This document shows positions 22,463 through 33,636 of a stretch of DNA of 64,000 bases, piece by piece (positions within the stretch are counted from its first letter, which is position 1; each line of letters starts with the position of its first letter). The DNA comes from Cladophialophora immunda. Lineage: Eukaryota > Ascomycota > Eurotiomycetes > Chaetothyriales > Herpotrichiellaceae. The notes beneath the pieces are model-generated. The model was not told where the DNA came from. It was given only the letters and a program-made list of their open reading frames with translations, and ran no database searches. The stretch is from positions 2,542,001-2,606,000 of the forward strand of contig NW_015622547.1 in NCBI RefSeq assembly GCF_000835495.1. The letters run 5' to 3'. Made by a program: the position numbers and the translations under genes.

Positions 22463-23117
22463 AACAGAGCGTCGGCGACCTTGTTAGAAGGGCTTTGGGT
22501 CGGAAAAGCAGGTAATGTCGAGCATTAATGGGACCAAGATACACTTTCACAAATGGACAAACACGACCTTCACAACTGGATCTGAGCTCTACTTGCCTTC
22601 CCGGGAATACGGTAATCAGCTGATTCTTACCTGCGACTGACGGCGATTGGACTAAATCGCGCTGATATACTCACAGGAAAGAAACTATCTAGGTCCCTTC
22701 CCGACGACAGGTATTCTTCACTGGGACTGAGCGCTCGTGATTGTGTGGAATGGAGCCAGGACGACAATGGCAGCCCTGTTTGAGTGTTTCACTCAGAGTC
22801 TTTACCGCGGACGCTCTGAGTGTCATTCCTCCCAACCCTTTGTCACCTGCTTGACGGTTCCCAGCGCAAACGCAGTGTCATGAGCAAACCACAATAGTAT
22901 CACGCTCATACTTTCGCCTTCTCTATATTCACCACTCTATGTTACTAGGGAGAGACGTAGATATATATTTTGCCACAGTAGCATGCCCTCGATCTTCTTG
23001 ATCTCCGCCGAATATCCATCGCCTTGCAAGTTCGAACTATCCCCGCCCGACATTCCACAATATTTTCTGGACACTGCCGCATTTGGCTGCTCACACATAT
23101 TCTTGAATACCATCTGC
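22463..23117. other. Intergenic region upstream of BTB gene 1
   Basis: No gene seen. It contains an AT-rich TATATATT-like box near 22961-22970. An upstream in-frame ATG at 22983 extends the next gene by 45 residues, but I treat that segment as leader because the downstream paralogue aligns from 23118. Confidence 0.5.
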
Positions 23118-24377
23118 ATGTCGACCCGGGAGAATGTGGATCTGAAGGTCGTTGACAAATGGGGCGACGTTATTCTTGAGGTTGGAGCTCTTTTGTGGGA
23201 TGGTTTGTCGGCTGGAGCAGACGAGGGCCATACTTCCGAAGTCGTCTCTGAGTTGCAACCAGACGGCGGTCGATCCCAGCAGCGACAAACGCAACAAGCT
23301 GGGACGCTTGGCCCCGATGACAACGCTGCTACCAAAAACGGCCCCCTCCGTATCGTGGCGTCGTCTAAGGTGTTGACGATAGGCTCACCAGTTTTCAAGA
23401 CAATGCTGCATGGAAGCTTTGCGGAAGGGCAGCTTTGCTTCAACCAGGGGAATCCGCCAACGGTGTCACTGCCAGAAGACAATCCCCAAGCAACACTGCT
23501 CTTCTGTGAGATTGTACACTACAGTCGAGGCGTCCACCAATTCAAGGGCTACAAGGCTCTTCATGGACTCGGTGTTTTCGCAGACAAGTATGACTGTACC
23601 CGTGCTCTTCGGTCCTGGTTTCACGGCCAGCTGTGCGGATTTGTCGGGCCTGGCCGTGACTGTCTCGATACGGACGCTCTTCTGAAAGAGGGGATAAGTT
23701 CACAACAAATGCTCAAGTTGTGCTATCTCATGAATGACGCCGAGATGTTCGGGCTCGCGACCAAGACGTTTTACACCCATATCCGCCCATCCGCGATCCG
23801 TGCCAAGCTCTACACCGTGTATCAGGACGACGTGCCTGCGCGTCTGATTGAACTCCTATACTCGTCTGGGCACAAGTATATCCACGAACTTGCCGGCATC
23901 GGCCCGGCATTGATTGCACATGTATCCAGGGAGCCCAAATGGTACGGTTATTTCACCCCGATCCCCAAAGAGAAAGCACCAGAAACAGATGACTGCGACC
24001 ACGCTGAAGACACCGGACTGTGCTATGGGAACACCATCAGAATCGGAGTCTTGGGCGCGACACTCTCGAGTCTGTCGCTCTTGCCTTCGAATGATCCAGA
24101 AGTCAATTCCAGACGCTCGCCAGCTGCCATGCTGCGCAATCTCCAAAGTCTGGGCGAGATTGACTTCCGCGACAAGAAGCTGTGCTGTCCCAAGAGTGCT
24201 CGCTGCGGCTGCAACCATGACTTCAGCATCAAGACGGAACTCGACAAGAAGATCAATGCAGCAAGGCAGAAGCCGCGTGGCATTTGCCTTGGGTGTGTGA
24301 AGGACGAGACGGGACCGTCCGATATTCTTCACGACCACGGTTCACGCTGTGAGAGGCATGCGTCATGGGATGAGTAA
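23118..24377 (+). CDS. BTB/POZ-like domain protein, paralogue 1
   Basis: A 419-residue intronless protein. The N-terminus LKVVDKWGDVILEVG aligns with that of the next gene. An acidic/Gln-rich insert follows, then a BTB-like core with SSKVLTIGSPVFKTMLHGSF, an EDNPQ turn, and FADKYDCTRALRSWF (about nt 23360-23620). BTB folds mediate dimerisation and Cul3 or transcription-factor contacts; this fungal expansion is uncharacterised. The C-terminal end is Cys-rich (CCPKSARCGC) and closes with GICLGC then CERH (24279-24296 and just beyond), a possible zinc site. The start was chosen by alignment to paralogue 2; an alternative ATG at 22983 would add 45 unrelated residues. Confidence 0.82.
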   Translation: MSTRENVDLKVVDKWGDVILEVGALLWDGLSAGADEGHTSEVVSELQPDGGRSQQRQTQQAGTLGPDDNAATKNGPLRIVASSKVLTIGSPVFKTMLHGSFAEGQLCFNQGNPPTVSLPEDNPQATLLFCEIVHYSRGVHQFKGYKALHGLGVFADKYDCTRALRSWFHGQLCGFVGPGRDCLDTDALLKEGISSQQMLKLCYLMNDAEMFGLATKTFYTHIRPSAIRAKLYTVYQDDVPARLIELLYSSGHKYIHELAGIGPALIAHVSREPKWYGYFTPIPKEKAPETDDCDHAEDTGLCYGNTIRIGVLGATLSSLSLLPSNDPEVNSRRSPAAMLRNLQSLGEIDFRDKKLCCPKSARCGCNHDFSIKTELDKKINAARQKPRGICLGCVKDETGPSDILHDHGSRCERHASWDE

Positions 24378-24780
24378 AGCCATATATGATACAGTCCGCG
24401 GGCTGGGACGTTGAGTTTGTCTGATTTACGAGTCGGAAAGCAGTGTCTCTTGAGTATGGGAAAGCGGAAGCTGATACCTCTGGTATGTCTTTGCTCGGTG
24501 CTTGCCGCAGCAACTCATCTTGTTGAGAGTCATCATAGGTGATTCTCTTTCAACGTTCACTCCCGTCTTATTACAACGGTCTGTGTTGATTTCTGATTTC
24601 ACTTTTTGTCACGTTGGCTTCCAACTGCCAAGCTTGTTACTTGACGTTCGCGGTCCTCATTTATCTATCACCACTCCTCGATCACCTTGGCTTTCTTCTT
24701 CAGCTTACTTTCTCCCTCCCAGAGTCTCTCATTGCTCTTCAGTATACTGGCCCAGGACAACGCATCGCGCCCAGCACAGC
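24378..24780. other. Intergenic region between tandem BTB genes
   Basis: 3' flank of BTB gene 1 and promoter/leader of BTB gene 2. The pyrimidine-rich tract before 24781 fits a leader. The frame into the next gene is open from 24502 but carries no conserved residues. Confidence 0.5.
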
Positions 24781-26059
24781 ATGGCTCCCACAAGTGAATC
24801 GGAACTTATCCTCGTCGACCCAGACGGCGACTTGATCTTAAAAGTTGGCAGTGAACGTGGGACTGCGGAAGAAAGCGAACCAAACGCCTCCCAGAACAGC
24901 AGTGACGGCCCAGAAGCAGCGACGCAGGAAGTCGCAGAGAACAAACGGCCAAGCACCCTCCGAATTCGCGTTTGCAGCAAGTTCATGACGATGTGTTCAC
25001 CGGTCTTCAACGCCATGCTCAGCGGATCCTTCCGCGAAGGCCAGCTTCCTCTGAGTCCCCTGGAGCCACCGACTCTGGAGCTGCCGGAAGACGACCCTCG
25101 GTCCATGGTGGAACTGTGCAGGATCCTACATCACAAGTGGGACCCAAGGCTAGAAGCATTCCCTTTCGGCGTTCTAGAGACCGCGATTGTGGCAGACAAA
25201 TACGGCTGCAGCGCAATCGCAAGATCATGGTTCCATCATCGTTTCCTGAGGGAGACGGCCAAAAAGAGTGGATACTCTAGACTAGACCTTGCTCAGCTCA
25301 TTAAGATATCATACGTCTTGGATGATGTCGAAGCCTTTTATTTCCTCACCCTGGAGGCATACAAGAGATGGCCCACGAAAAAGAACAAGAGCGATGTATT
25401 CATTTCCGAGCTCTCGCGCATTCCTCCTCTACCCAAAGTTCATGGTGAGCTTATTGTTGAACAAGTCTCCCTCGCGCGGTGCCTCTTTGCTGACAAATGT
25501 CCAAGAAATTCTGGAACAAATCGCTATAGCTCAACTCAGAGAGCTCACTACTTGTTGCTACGAAATCCTTAGTGTTCTTTGCGAGGATAGAAGAGTCTGG
25601 GGTGGACTAGGAGCTCATTCGACAATCTCCACATTCGAGCGGGAAGAAGGCGTCCCTAAAGTCTGCGACGGCCAGGCGTACAGAATGGCACAGTTCATTC
25701 AAGCATTGTACGAGTTTGGCCTCAGTCTTCCGCTTGACAACTACCGAAAGCCTGCGACTCTTGAAGAAGCCATCTGCATCGTCCGGCAGATTGCCAAATC
25801 ACATGTCAAGGACACGTTAGTGCCATGTGTCAATACAAATTGTTATTCTTGTGAAACGGCGTGGGACGAGGTCATCGAAGACATGGCCGAGAAATTCGAA
25901 AACGAGCTACATGGAATATGCCTCGTCTGCCTGCGGCGTGGGGACTTCACGGCATGCAAGATAGTGACCAAGTGCACAGAACACAACGATGGGTTCGCCT
26001 CGGGCTGGTCCATGAATTCAGGCCGGGACACACGAAACTTCGAAAAACTGACAGAGTAA
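24781..26059 (+). CDS. BTB/POZ-like domain protein, paralogue 2
   Basis: A 405-residue protein. Exons: 24781-25444 and 25506-26059 (GTGAGC donor, GCTGAC branch site, CCAAG acceptor, phase 1), joined as LPKVH/EILEQIA. The BTB-like core CSKFMTMCSPVFNAMLSGSF and VADKYGCSAIARSWFHHRF closely matches paralogue 1, so the two are a tandem duplicate pair. Paralogue 1 lacks the intron. The C-terminal region has CVNTNCYSC and then GICLVC (25913-25930) followed by CTEHND, the same Cys/His end motif as the other two BTB-like genes here. Function unknown. Confidence 0.85.
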
Positions 26060-27053
26060 AAGGATTGCGTTCTCCCCACTGAAGCTGCAAGGGAGGGGAA
26101 TAGATGATCCTGCGGTGCCTGTGTCTGCTGCGCCATAAAAGAGGCACAACAGAATGCCGCAGAGTTCAACGAGAAGTTGGGCTGATGGATATTGGTTCCC
26201 TTGGTTGCGCATCCTTGGAATTGCCCTTGTTCGAGTACAGTGCCACGTATCCAGCCTGAAGCGAGCCTTATGCTCTGAATCTCCAATTGATTGACCCCTT
26301 TTCGCAACACCCCGTTCCGTTGTACATGTCATAGACAATACAACTGCCGCGACTCCTCGGCTATGGGCTCTACCGGCGGGACGTCCGTTGGTCCCGAGAG
26401 AGCAACGAACCCGTTTGCGCGGCTACTTGTAGTCGACGTATAGAGTTACCGACACCCGTATTAGTTGCGTGGGATGCGTGTCGATCACTGCAGAGCCGGA
26501 GCCAAACCGCAAGAGGGAAAAATATAGGCTCTGTCCATGGCTAACAGGTAGCCATAACCTTGTGGTTGCCAGGGCCCCCTTCTCCCGCCCTGGATTTTCC
26601 GAGGCTTGGAGAAGCTTGGTCAAGGCTTGGTCTATCTGGGTGTTGCTTACCCGGGTCGCCTCGAGTAATCCTTCCCTGCTTGTTTATTTCTTAGGACGGT
26701 CCTGTAAATTGTGTGGCAGTCATTGCGATGTACTTTGCATCGGTGGGCTGTAAGAGGGCAAAGCAGAGCGCCGAGGAGCTCGAGATAGCTTACAGTCATG
26801 TCCACCGGACGCGAGCTTACGAGCTTTATACCCTACGGCTCCGGTACGTGGCACCTACTACTGCATGCTGTAATATCAACAATATCCAAGCGATAGATCC
26901 ATCCGGGATCGTCACTCTCCTGACTTCCGACTTCCCCAACATTTCCCCTCCTTTTTTTCTTCTGCCCGGCTGCCCCAAATCCCCCGCCATGGACCCCCAT
27001 CTTCCACCTTCTCCGCCAGCCGGGGGGGGGGCGTTACGTAGTCCCCCCTGAAA
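26060..27053. other. Convergent 3' intergenic region
   Basis: Between the stops of BTB gene 2 (+) and the transporter (-). There is an open frame of about 110 codons near 26713-27051, but it has no domain and is Pro/Ser-rich at its end, and I do not call it. A run of G residues lies near 27021-27030. Confidence 0.5.
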
Positions 27054-28857
27054 TCACACCTCGCCCTTCTCCGTGGCCCGGGGATCTACATTCTCCGGAT
27101 TCTCCACGTGCTGGACGCCCTCGCCGTCGCCGTCGCCGGAGGAGGAGCCCTTGGGCTCGACCTGGATGACGGTCTGTCCCTCCTGGCGCAGGAACTCGTC
27201 GAGGTGGCGGCGGGGCAGGCTGCGGGCGACGCGGACGGGATCGAAGATGGACTTGGAGGCGGCGAAGATCTCGTCCAGCTCCTCGAGGCTGCGGCCCGCG
27301 GTCTCGGGGAAGAAGAGGAAGATGATGGGCACGAAGGCCGCGTTCAGCGCCGCGTACACGATGAAGTACTGGTACCCGATGTCCGTGAAGGCCACGGGCG
27401 TGACCTCGGCGACCAGGAAGTTGAACAGCCACGACACGGCCGTCGAGATGCCGCACACGGCCGCGCGCAGGTGCGCCGGCGCGATCTCGGACGCGTACAG
27501 GAACGGGATCCCCAGGAACCCCACCGTGTACACCACGTAGTACAGGTACAGGAAGAAGACGGCCGCCTTGAGCGCCCCGCTGTCGTTGGGGTTCGACACC
27601 AGGCCCGTCAGGCACGCCATGCACACCGCCATGCTGCTCGAGCTGAACAGCATCAGCTTCCGCCGCCCGAAGCGGTCCACCGTCCACGAACACAGGCACG
27701 AGCCCAGGATGATGGCGAACTGGGATGCCGCCGCGAGGATCCGAGAGAGTGTCGCGTCAAAGTGCAGGTCGGATTCGTAGATGGACGAGGCGTAATATGT
27801 GATTGCGTTGACACCTGGTGGGTTTTGTGAGTCAGGTATCTCCACAAGATGAAGAAGCAGGGTAAAGTATTTTGCTGGCAAAAGCGAACACCAATCGAAA
27901 GAAAGTATATGTAGCGCAGCGACTTACCAGTCATTTGAAGGAAGATCTGCACGCATGCGGCCAGCACGACTCGGTGAAACGTCCTCTGAGGTCCCATCCT
28001 GAACAAAGCCTTGAGGGACACCGTCCCAGCGAGCTCGAGAGCCGACTGGATGTCGCGAATCTCCTTCTGCACCTCATCGTCGTGTGCATCAACGTTGTAT
28101 AGAAGTCCGATGATGTCCCGTGCCTCCTCGACGCGGTTCATCTTTATCAGCCAGCGAGGAGATTCGGGCAGGGTGAAGATGAAGGTCATGACGATGACCG
28201 AGAGGACGATTTCAAATGCGAATGGGAACCGCCATGAGATTGACCCGGAGTAGTAGGAGAACCCGAAGTCGATCCACAGAGCCAGCACCAGGCCGAGGCC
28301 GCAGAATATGCCAAAGGCCGAGACGTGTTCGCCGCGGCTCTCAGCCTTGGAAAGCTCGGATTGCCAGACCGAGACGGTTGCGATGATACCGCCGGTGCCC
28401 AGCCCCACGACGATGCGAGAAACAATAAACTGCGCAAAGGAAAACGAGGTCGCCATCAGGATGGCGCCGACCATCTGGACTGCGGTGGCCAGGAAGATCG
28501 TGCCTCGTCGTCCGAGGACGTCGCCGAGGAAAGTGCATGCCAGAGCCCCAAAGGTGCCACACAGGGTGTAGAGAGCGATGACGGTGCCTGAGAGAGTGAG
28601 TGGTTGGTTCCCAGGTAAGACGAGACAGCATGATCAATGATGGCAAACAGCTTACCCTGGATGGTGGAGTTGTAATGCTTTTGCGCACCCGTGGTGTCAA
28701 TAACGTCCATCTTGGGGAACTGCTTGTTGAAGGAGGTCGTGGTGAGGACTCCGCCGGCCACGGCTTGGTTGTACCCAAAGATCATGACGGCGAACATGGC
28801 CAAGGCCCAGATGGCGGCGTTCAGCCAGCGCCCACGAAGGCCCCAGAAGCGTTTCAT
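27054..28857 (-). CDS. MFS sugar transporter
   Basis: A 540-residue plasma-membrane permease of the sugar porter family with about 12 helices. Exons on the minus strand: 28857-28656, 28587-27928 and 27814-27054, all phase 1. The family marks are GRR after the third helix (LGDVLGRRGTIF), PESPRWLIK before the central loop, the second-half repeat DRFGRRKLM, and PETAGRSLEELDEIF near the end. The motif MTGVNAITYYASSIY spans the second splice and corresponds to the substrate-lining helix 7. It is closest in feel to lactose/hexose-type permeases (LAC12-like), but the substrate cannot be assigned. The cytosolic tail is Ser/Gly/Asp-rich. Confidence 0.92.
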
Positions 28858-30827
28858 GGTGGTGAAATGCGAGCTGTGGGTTTGTCAGATGAGGACAAGC
28901 AGTCTTGCTGGCGCTGTCTGTCAAACGTGTTGAATACTTTTCCCGCCCACAGGGTCAGCGAATATGAGGAGGAGAGGTGAGCCCTTAAGACTTTGCCCCA
29001 TGGCATTTGTATGACTCCCAGCCTGGGGAATATATCGAAGCTGTGCGGGCAAATTCCTGTTTCTTTCCCCGCTTCAACGTAAACCCCCTTCCGGCTTTGG
29101 AAAGAGAATGCAGATCCCTATGCGTCGGTTGTCGGATAATCCTTCGGATACATCTTCAGCGTTGTCCATGTCTCCTTTGAGGGAATCGATGCGGAGAAGT
29201 GTGAATAGTCATACGGCGGGGAGGCACCCGCCGAACCTGGCCCTTCCCTGGTGGTGGATTCCTCTAGTCAGGTTTCTTGAAAATGGGTTCGTGTTCGGGA
29301 GCGAAAAAGCTTGCTTCGAGACCGTCGCAGGGATGTTGACACTTCAAACGCTAAGTCGACTCTCTGCCGTACGATTGGGTATTGGCCCCGCGGGTGGCTT
29401 TATTGAGGCTCGCCAATGAGGTCGCATTTGGTCCGTTGTGTCCGGCATGTTCTCCTGATGACGAGAAGGGCGAGGCTCGCCTCCCAAGAGTCGGAGGCAA
29501 GGCAGACGTCGGGCTTTTTGTTCAAGCAGACCAGCTTCATGGCAGATCTGAAGGCCAGGAAGTATTCGGTTTGCATTAGTAACAGACCGAGCGGGCCAGT
29601 CTCTGGTATTTGTCTGTGTGCGTTGACTTGGACTGATTTCTGTATGTTGAGCTATGGGTAGCACACTAACTGTATTGGGACTAGCGTCTTCGCGTAGTCG
29701 GCTCTGCGGCAATTTTCTCTCCAACAGCCTTTGTCTCGACACATCAATCGACATTCGTCCCACATTGTCCTTTTGCGAGGCCTCGACAGGGGCTCTTTCT
29801 TCAATATCTCTGCACAGAGGCGCTGTGTATACAGCTAGAATTGCAGAGAAAAAGACAATTGGTGTCGAGGAAGCTGCTGCTCCATACCCGACGAGGCTCT
29901 TTGAAACGTCCGGTGGCGAAGATCGCAAAGATCTGCGCACCTCCCGGCGACGATACCGGGCTGTACAGCCCAACCGACGAGTTTACGGCATTGCGGGGTC
30001 AATGCCGTGGCCAACCTATGCGAAATAGCCATGTATAATTTACCGACAGGCGCATAAGCGTTCTGACGAACAGAAACGCCTCACGGCAAATCCCGATCAG
30101 ACGCCTTGAGGGCAGCCTGGCCACCCTCAGAGTCGACCCCTTGTTTATTGCGTCCGGTGGAGTGGACCTCGGGCTCCTGCGACGAAGATGCAACGAAGGT
30201 CGTTGCAATGCACCACTAGAGAACCCAACCGTTTGCCTCCGGACACAATCATCCTCGGGCTATGTGGAGGGGTACCACTGCTTTGTGAATGGTTTCACTC
30301 CGTCGCTGAGTTCTTTGCTCTGCCCTCTTCCCGGAGCATCTGATCTGTGAGACTCCTTTACGTGGTTGGGTTATTGATAATTCTAGTCATAGCTTCTTCG
30401 TCTATTCATCTAGTTCCATAATATATCGAGCCAGGCATTTCCTTTGAATTGTCTAATTCGCCCGATAACCCCCGTCTCTTTCTTCCATTCCATCTGCCAC
30501 GGTGAAATGACAACGCCAGGCCACCTTCATGCATGCTATCTGACAGGTATATCGCGGGGTCCTCGCTCGGGTTGTGCTCTGGGGGTCGGGTCGAGGGATT
30601 TGGACGGTGTTGTCTCGGCACCACTGGTTCGGGCTTTATCCAATCTCCAATCTCCAATCTCAGATTAGAAACCGAATGTGATATGAAAGCGACCCAGGCC
30701 AGTTTCTTCACCTCCCTCTGTCCTCTTATGACAAAAGCTGCGGTGTGGCCAGTCACATTGACACATTGCGGGCGCCACTCGACGGTCGAACACCATCCCC
30801 AGCGTCAATCTGCAACAGAGGGTGGCC
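28858..30827. other. Intergenic region (2 kb)
   Basis: Promoter side of the transporter gene and 3' flank of the Nudix gene. A minus-strand frame of about 209 codons near 29344-29973 is Arg/Ser-rich with no domain; I treat it as chance. No repeats or RNA genes recognised. Confidence 0.5.
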
Positions 30828-31454
30828 TCAAATGTATCCTCCGTGCTTTGCAAAGTGCATGCCGGCTGCGAAATAGAACAACTTTGCTGCGACCATAAAG
30901 TTGTCCTGCTCGGACCACTTCAGCAACCTCTCATAAAGTTCGCTCAGCGGCACCATCACCCTCTCAATCAGCTCGCCGTCGTCCAGTCTTTGCTCTGGCA
31001 TAAAGTCTTCCTCGGCGTTCAGCTTCACTTCTACCATGACTAACTTGATCGTGGCATTCGTCATTCCAGGATCACTCGGTAAAATAGGTGACACGTCGTA
31101 GACCTTCCCGTCATACCCGGTTTCCTCTTTCATCTCTCGTACCGCGGCTTCCTCTGGCGTCTCGTGCTCATCAACCAACCCAGCGGGCCATTCGACGGTG
31201 TATTTGCCGACCGGCGGACGGTACTGGAGGACCAGCATGGTGCTGGGCGGCTTCGAAGGGTGCACGAAGATGTTCCCCATGGCCACAGCGTCAACGCCAG
31301 ACTTGGAGGTCGTCTTGCGGATGGCGATCTCCCAGTTGCGGGGAGTGCCCGTTTGGTCTATGAAATCGACCTTCTTGAGCGTCACCCATCTCGCTTGCGC
31401 GGGATCTAGATCGGTGATGGCGACGATCTGGGGCTCTTGTGTTTTCGGAGACAT
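30828..31454 (-). CDS. Nudix hydrolase, ADP-sugar pyrophosphatase (Ysa1-like)
   Basis: A 208-residue enzyme expected to split ADP-ribose and related ADP-sugars to AMP and sugar phosphate. The Nudix box is complete: G92, E98, then REMKEETGY (R106-Y114) within GLVDEHETPEEAAVREMKE, giving the magnesium-binding glutamates. The upstream substrate loop VLQYRPPVGKYTVEWPAG is also typical of the family. Intronless. The frame extends upstream to an ATG at 31505, adding a short Arg/Ser-bearing segment that could be a weak mitochondrial presequence; the ATG at 31454 matches the cytosolic family length. Confidence 0.9.
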   Translation of the reverse strand: MSPKTQEPQIVAITDLDPAQARWVTLKKVDFIDQTGTPRNWEIAIRKTTSKSGVDAVAMGNIFVHPSKPPSTMLVLQYRPPVGKYTVEWPAGLVDEHETPEEAAVREMKEETGYDGKVYDVSPILPSDPGMTNATIKLVMVEVKLNAEEDFMPEQRLDDGELIERVMVPLSELYERLLKWSEQDNFMVAAKLFYFAAGMHFAKHGGYI

Positions 31455-32055
31455 GGTGCAAGGAACGGACAAGAAGGAGCGTGACTGTACACACGCCGAT
31501 GCCACAGGCCTACAAGTAGGGAACGAAGAGGATTGCTTGTCAAAGCAGAAACGAAAGACAAGCTCGGGCGGGAAGATATGAAAAGTCGCTTAGCATCTCG
31601 GCATATCCATGACGGCTTGGCTGCCAAGACATTCCCGCCTTGGCGAGTTAATCTCGACCTCCATCTACGTACCTACTAAGTACGGTATACAGCCTCCTTG
31701 CAATATCACGCTGCGCGAAGCACGCTGAGCCAACAATGCAGCTCGAAAAGAGGATGCCTCATTATGTTTTACTGGAGAACAAAGAACAGGGAGGCTGCAC
31801 AACTACTTTCGCGCCCCAGACCGACAAAGAAGTAGTTCACTGCCTTATGGCTCTTTGCCAGTACAATGAATGAACAGTCGATACAGCTGTGAAGTCTTTA
31901 ACATCGCTGCTTGGAAAGATGCCTCCCCTTAAAGCCACTGCCTTCCCCGCGGGGAAACCTCCGCAGATGGCTCGACTATTAAAGTCCACGGAAACCTGCT
32001 CTTACCGTGTTACTCGTGAGCATAATCTCTTTCCATCATTCCACAAGCATACAAA
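31455..32055. other. Divergent promoter region
   Basis: Between the Nudix gene (-) and the third BTB-like gene (+). A short plus-strand frame (31889-32221) overlaps the next gene and is not called. No other signals. Confidence 0.5.
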
Positions 32056-33195
32056 ATGTCTACTCATGATCTCACCGCAGATGCGCCAACCCCCACCACC
32101 CCATCCATCTGGTTCCCGACCACCGAGATTATCAAGACTCCAGGGTTTCTGTTATACGAGCTCGCTCCGGACGGTGATGCGTACCTTACCGACTCCTCGA
32201 CACGTGGTGACCAAGTGTTGATACGTGTCTCGAGTCGAGCACTGAGCAAGACTACACGATTCTTCCGCGCGCAATTCACGGACTATTGGATGCCAGCGAG
32301 CGGTAAGTTTACGCCGGAGAACCCCCTGGTATTGGCGGCGGAGGGGTTTGATTCTTTCGTGGTCTTTCTACGCATTGCCAGCGAGGAGGAGGCTTGTCCG
32401 CGGCCTGTAGATTACGTCCTGGACCGCGTGGCCATGCTGCTTGACAAGTACCTCTTCGAGGGCAAACTTCCCGCCTGGTATGAGGAGACTCTCAATTCCT
32501 TCTTTCCCCGACTCTGGCCGTTCGCCAACTTCGTCGACCATGACATTCGCATACTTGAAGACACCGGACGGATCCCAGTGCGGTCGAATCTAACGCTCCT
32601 CCACTGTGCATATCTTCTCGATCTCCCATCTGTCTTTGCAACCGCTTCCAGACGCATGATGTGGCAGTCGTCGATCGAGGAGGTTGAGACCTTGACCTCG
32701 CAAAACCCTGAAGCGTTGTTCCCGTGTGATCTCCTCGGGGGTTTCACCAACGAAGCCGTGAGACTCCGCGTGGATCTAGTCTCCAAACTCCCCTCCGTGT
32801 TCTACCCCGACCCACACACCGACGACGACTGGTGGTGCCATGACTGCCAGTTCGTCCCGCACGAAGAGCGCTGGCACCGCGAGATCATCAGCAAGTCCGA
32901 CTCCTGGGGGATTGAGCAGAAGGAAGGGATGGTGTATCGCCTGGGCGACCTCTTCATGGAATATATTCACGGCATGACCAGATTGGAGCGCCTGCGGGAG
33001 ATCGAAGGGCCCGGCAGCCCCGCGTTCGGGTGTCGCCGTTTCCGTCTCCGTTACTTGGACGTCACGGAGTATGAGCTGCTGTTTGACGTCTACCGCGGGA
33101 TCGGGGGCCTGTGTTTGCCGTGCATCAAGGCCGGCGGTAAGTTCGAGTTTCGTTCGTACTGCAGCGAACACAACCTCGATCTCACCGAGGAGTGA
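32056..33195 (+). CDS. BTB/POZ-like domain protein, paralogue 3
   Basis: A 379-residue intronless protein more divergent than the tandem pair at 23-26 kb. The BTB-like core reads VLIRVSSRALSKTTRFFRAQF, then LVLAAEGFDSFVVFLRIA and MLLDKYLFEGKLPAW. The C-terminal half contains a WWCHDC segment and ends in GLCLPC (33106-33123) followed by CSEHN, the same Cys/His closing motif. I infer membership of the same fungal BTB family from this end motif and core order; overall identity looks low. Function unknown. Confidence 0.75.
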   Translation: MSTHDLTADAPTPTTPSIWFPTTEIIKTPGFLLYELAPDGDAYLTDSSTRGDQVLIRVSSRALSKTTRFFRAQFTDYWMPASGKFTPENPLVLAAEGFDSFVVFLRIASEEEACPRPVDYVLDRVAMLLDKYLFEGKLPAWYEETLNSFFPRLWPFANFVDHDIRILEDTGRIPVRSNLTLLHCAYLLDLPSVFATASRRMMWQSSIEEVETLTSQNPEALFPCDLLGGFTNEAVRLRVDLVSKLPSVFYPDPHTDDDWWCHDCQFVPHEERWHREIISKSDSWGIEQKEGMVYRLGDLFMEYIHGMTRLERLREIEGPGSPAFGCRRFRLRYLDVTEYELLFDVYRGIGGLCLPCIKAGGKFEFRSYCSEHNLDLTEE

Positions 33196-33636
33196 TCAGA
33201 CTTACGAGCCAGAGCAATGGAGGCTGAGTACGATTGGAAATTGGAGAAATAGAAAAGAATGCACGGCGACGTGAGTTGTGGAGAATAGCATGTTGTAGGT
33301 AGACACTGGGGGACGTGGAATTGGCGACAGGAGCGGCAGATTCTATGACGCTTGGAGGGTGCTGCGAGCCAACAAACAAGAGAGTTGAGTGAGGCACACA
33401 GATTGGGATGAAGAGAGCTACCCACAGATAGAACCTAAGATTTCATTTGTAACAACCCTGTCCCTATTCCCCCAACCCCCTTTTCCCAAATCCGCACCAG
33501 CTGATCCGAGATGGTAATGTACACATCATTAATCACTCTGTTTTCGATGATCCCTTCGACATCCTGCTGGGACCTCTGAAGGGTACCGACTGCGAGCAAT
33601 GGAAGGTAGAACGGCTGCAGGCGTCGATGTGATATA
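33196..33636. other. Convergent 3' intergenic region
   Basis: Between the stops of BTB-like gene 3 (+) and the STAND-N gene (-). No supported gene; it should contain 3' UTRs. Confidence 0.5.

Noticed and set aside
22983..23117. 45-codon N-terminal extension of BTB paralogue 1
   Set aside because: The tandem paralogue aligns from the Met at 23118 onward; the extension has no counterpart and lies next to a TATA-like box.
29344..29973. Minus-strand frame of 209 codons
   Set aside because: Arg/Ser-rich, no hydrophobic core pattern, no domain, no splice-linked neighbours. Probably chance.
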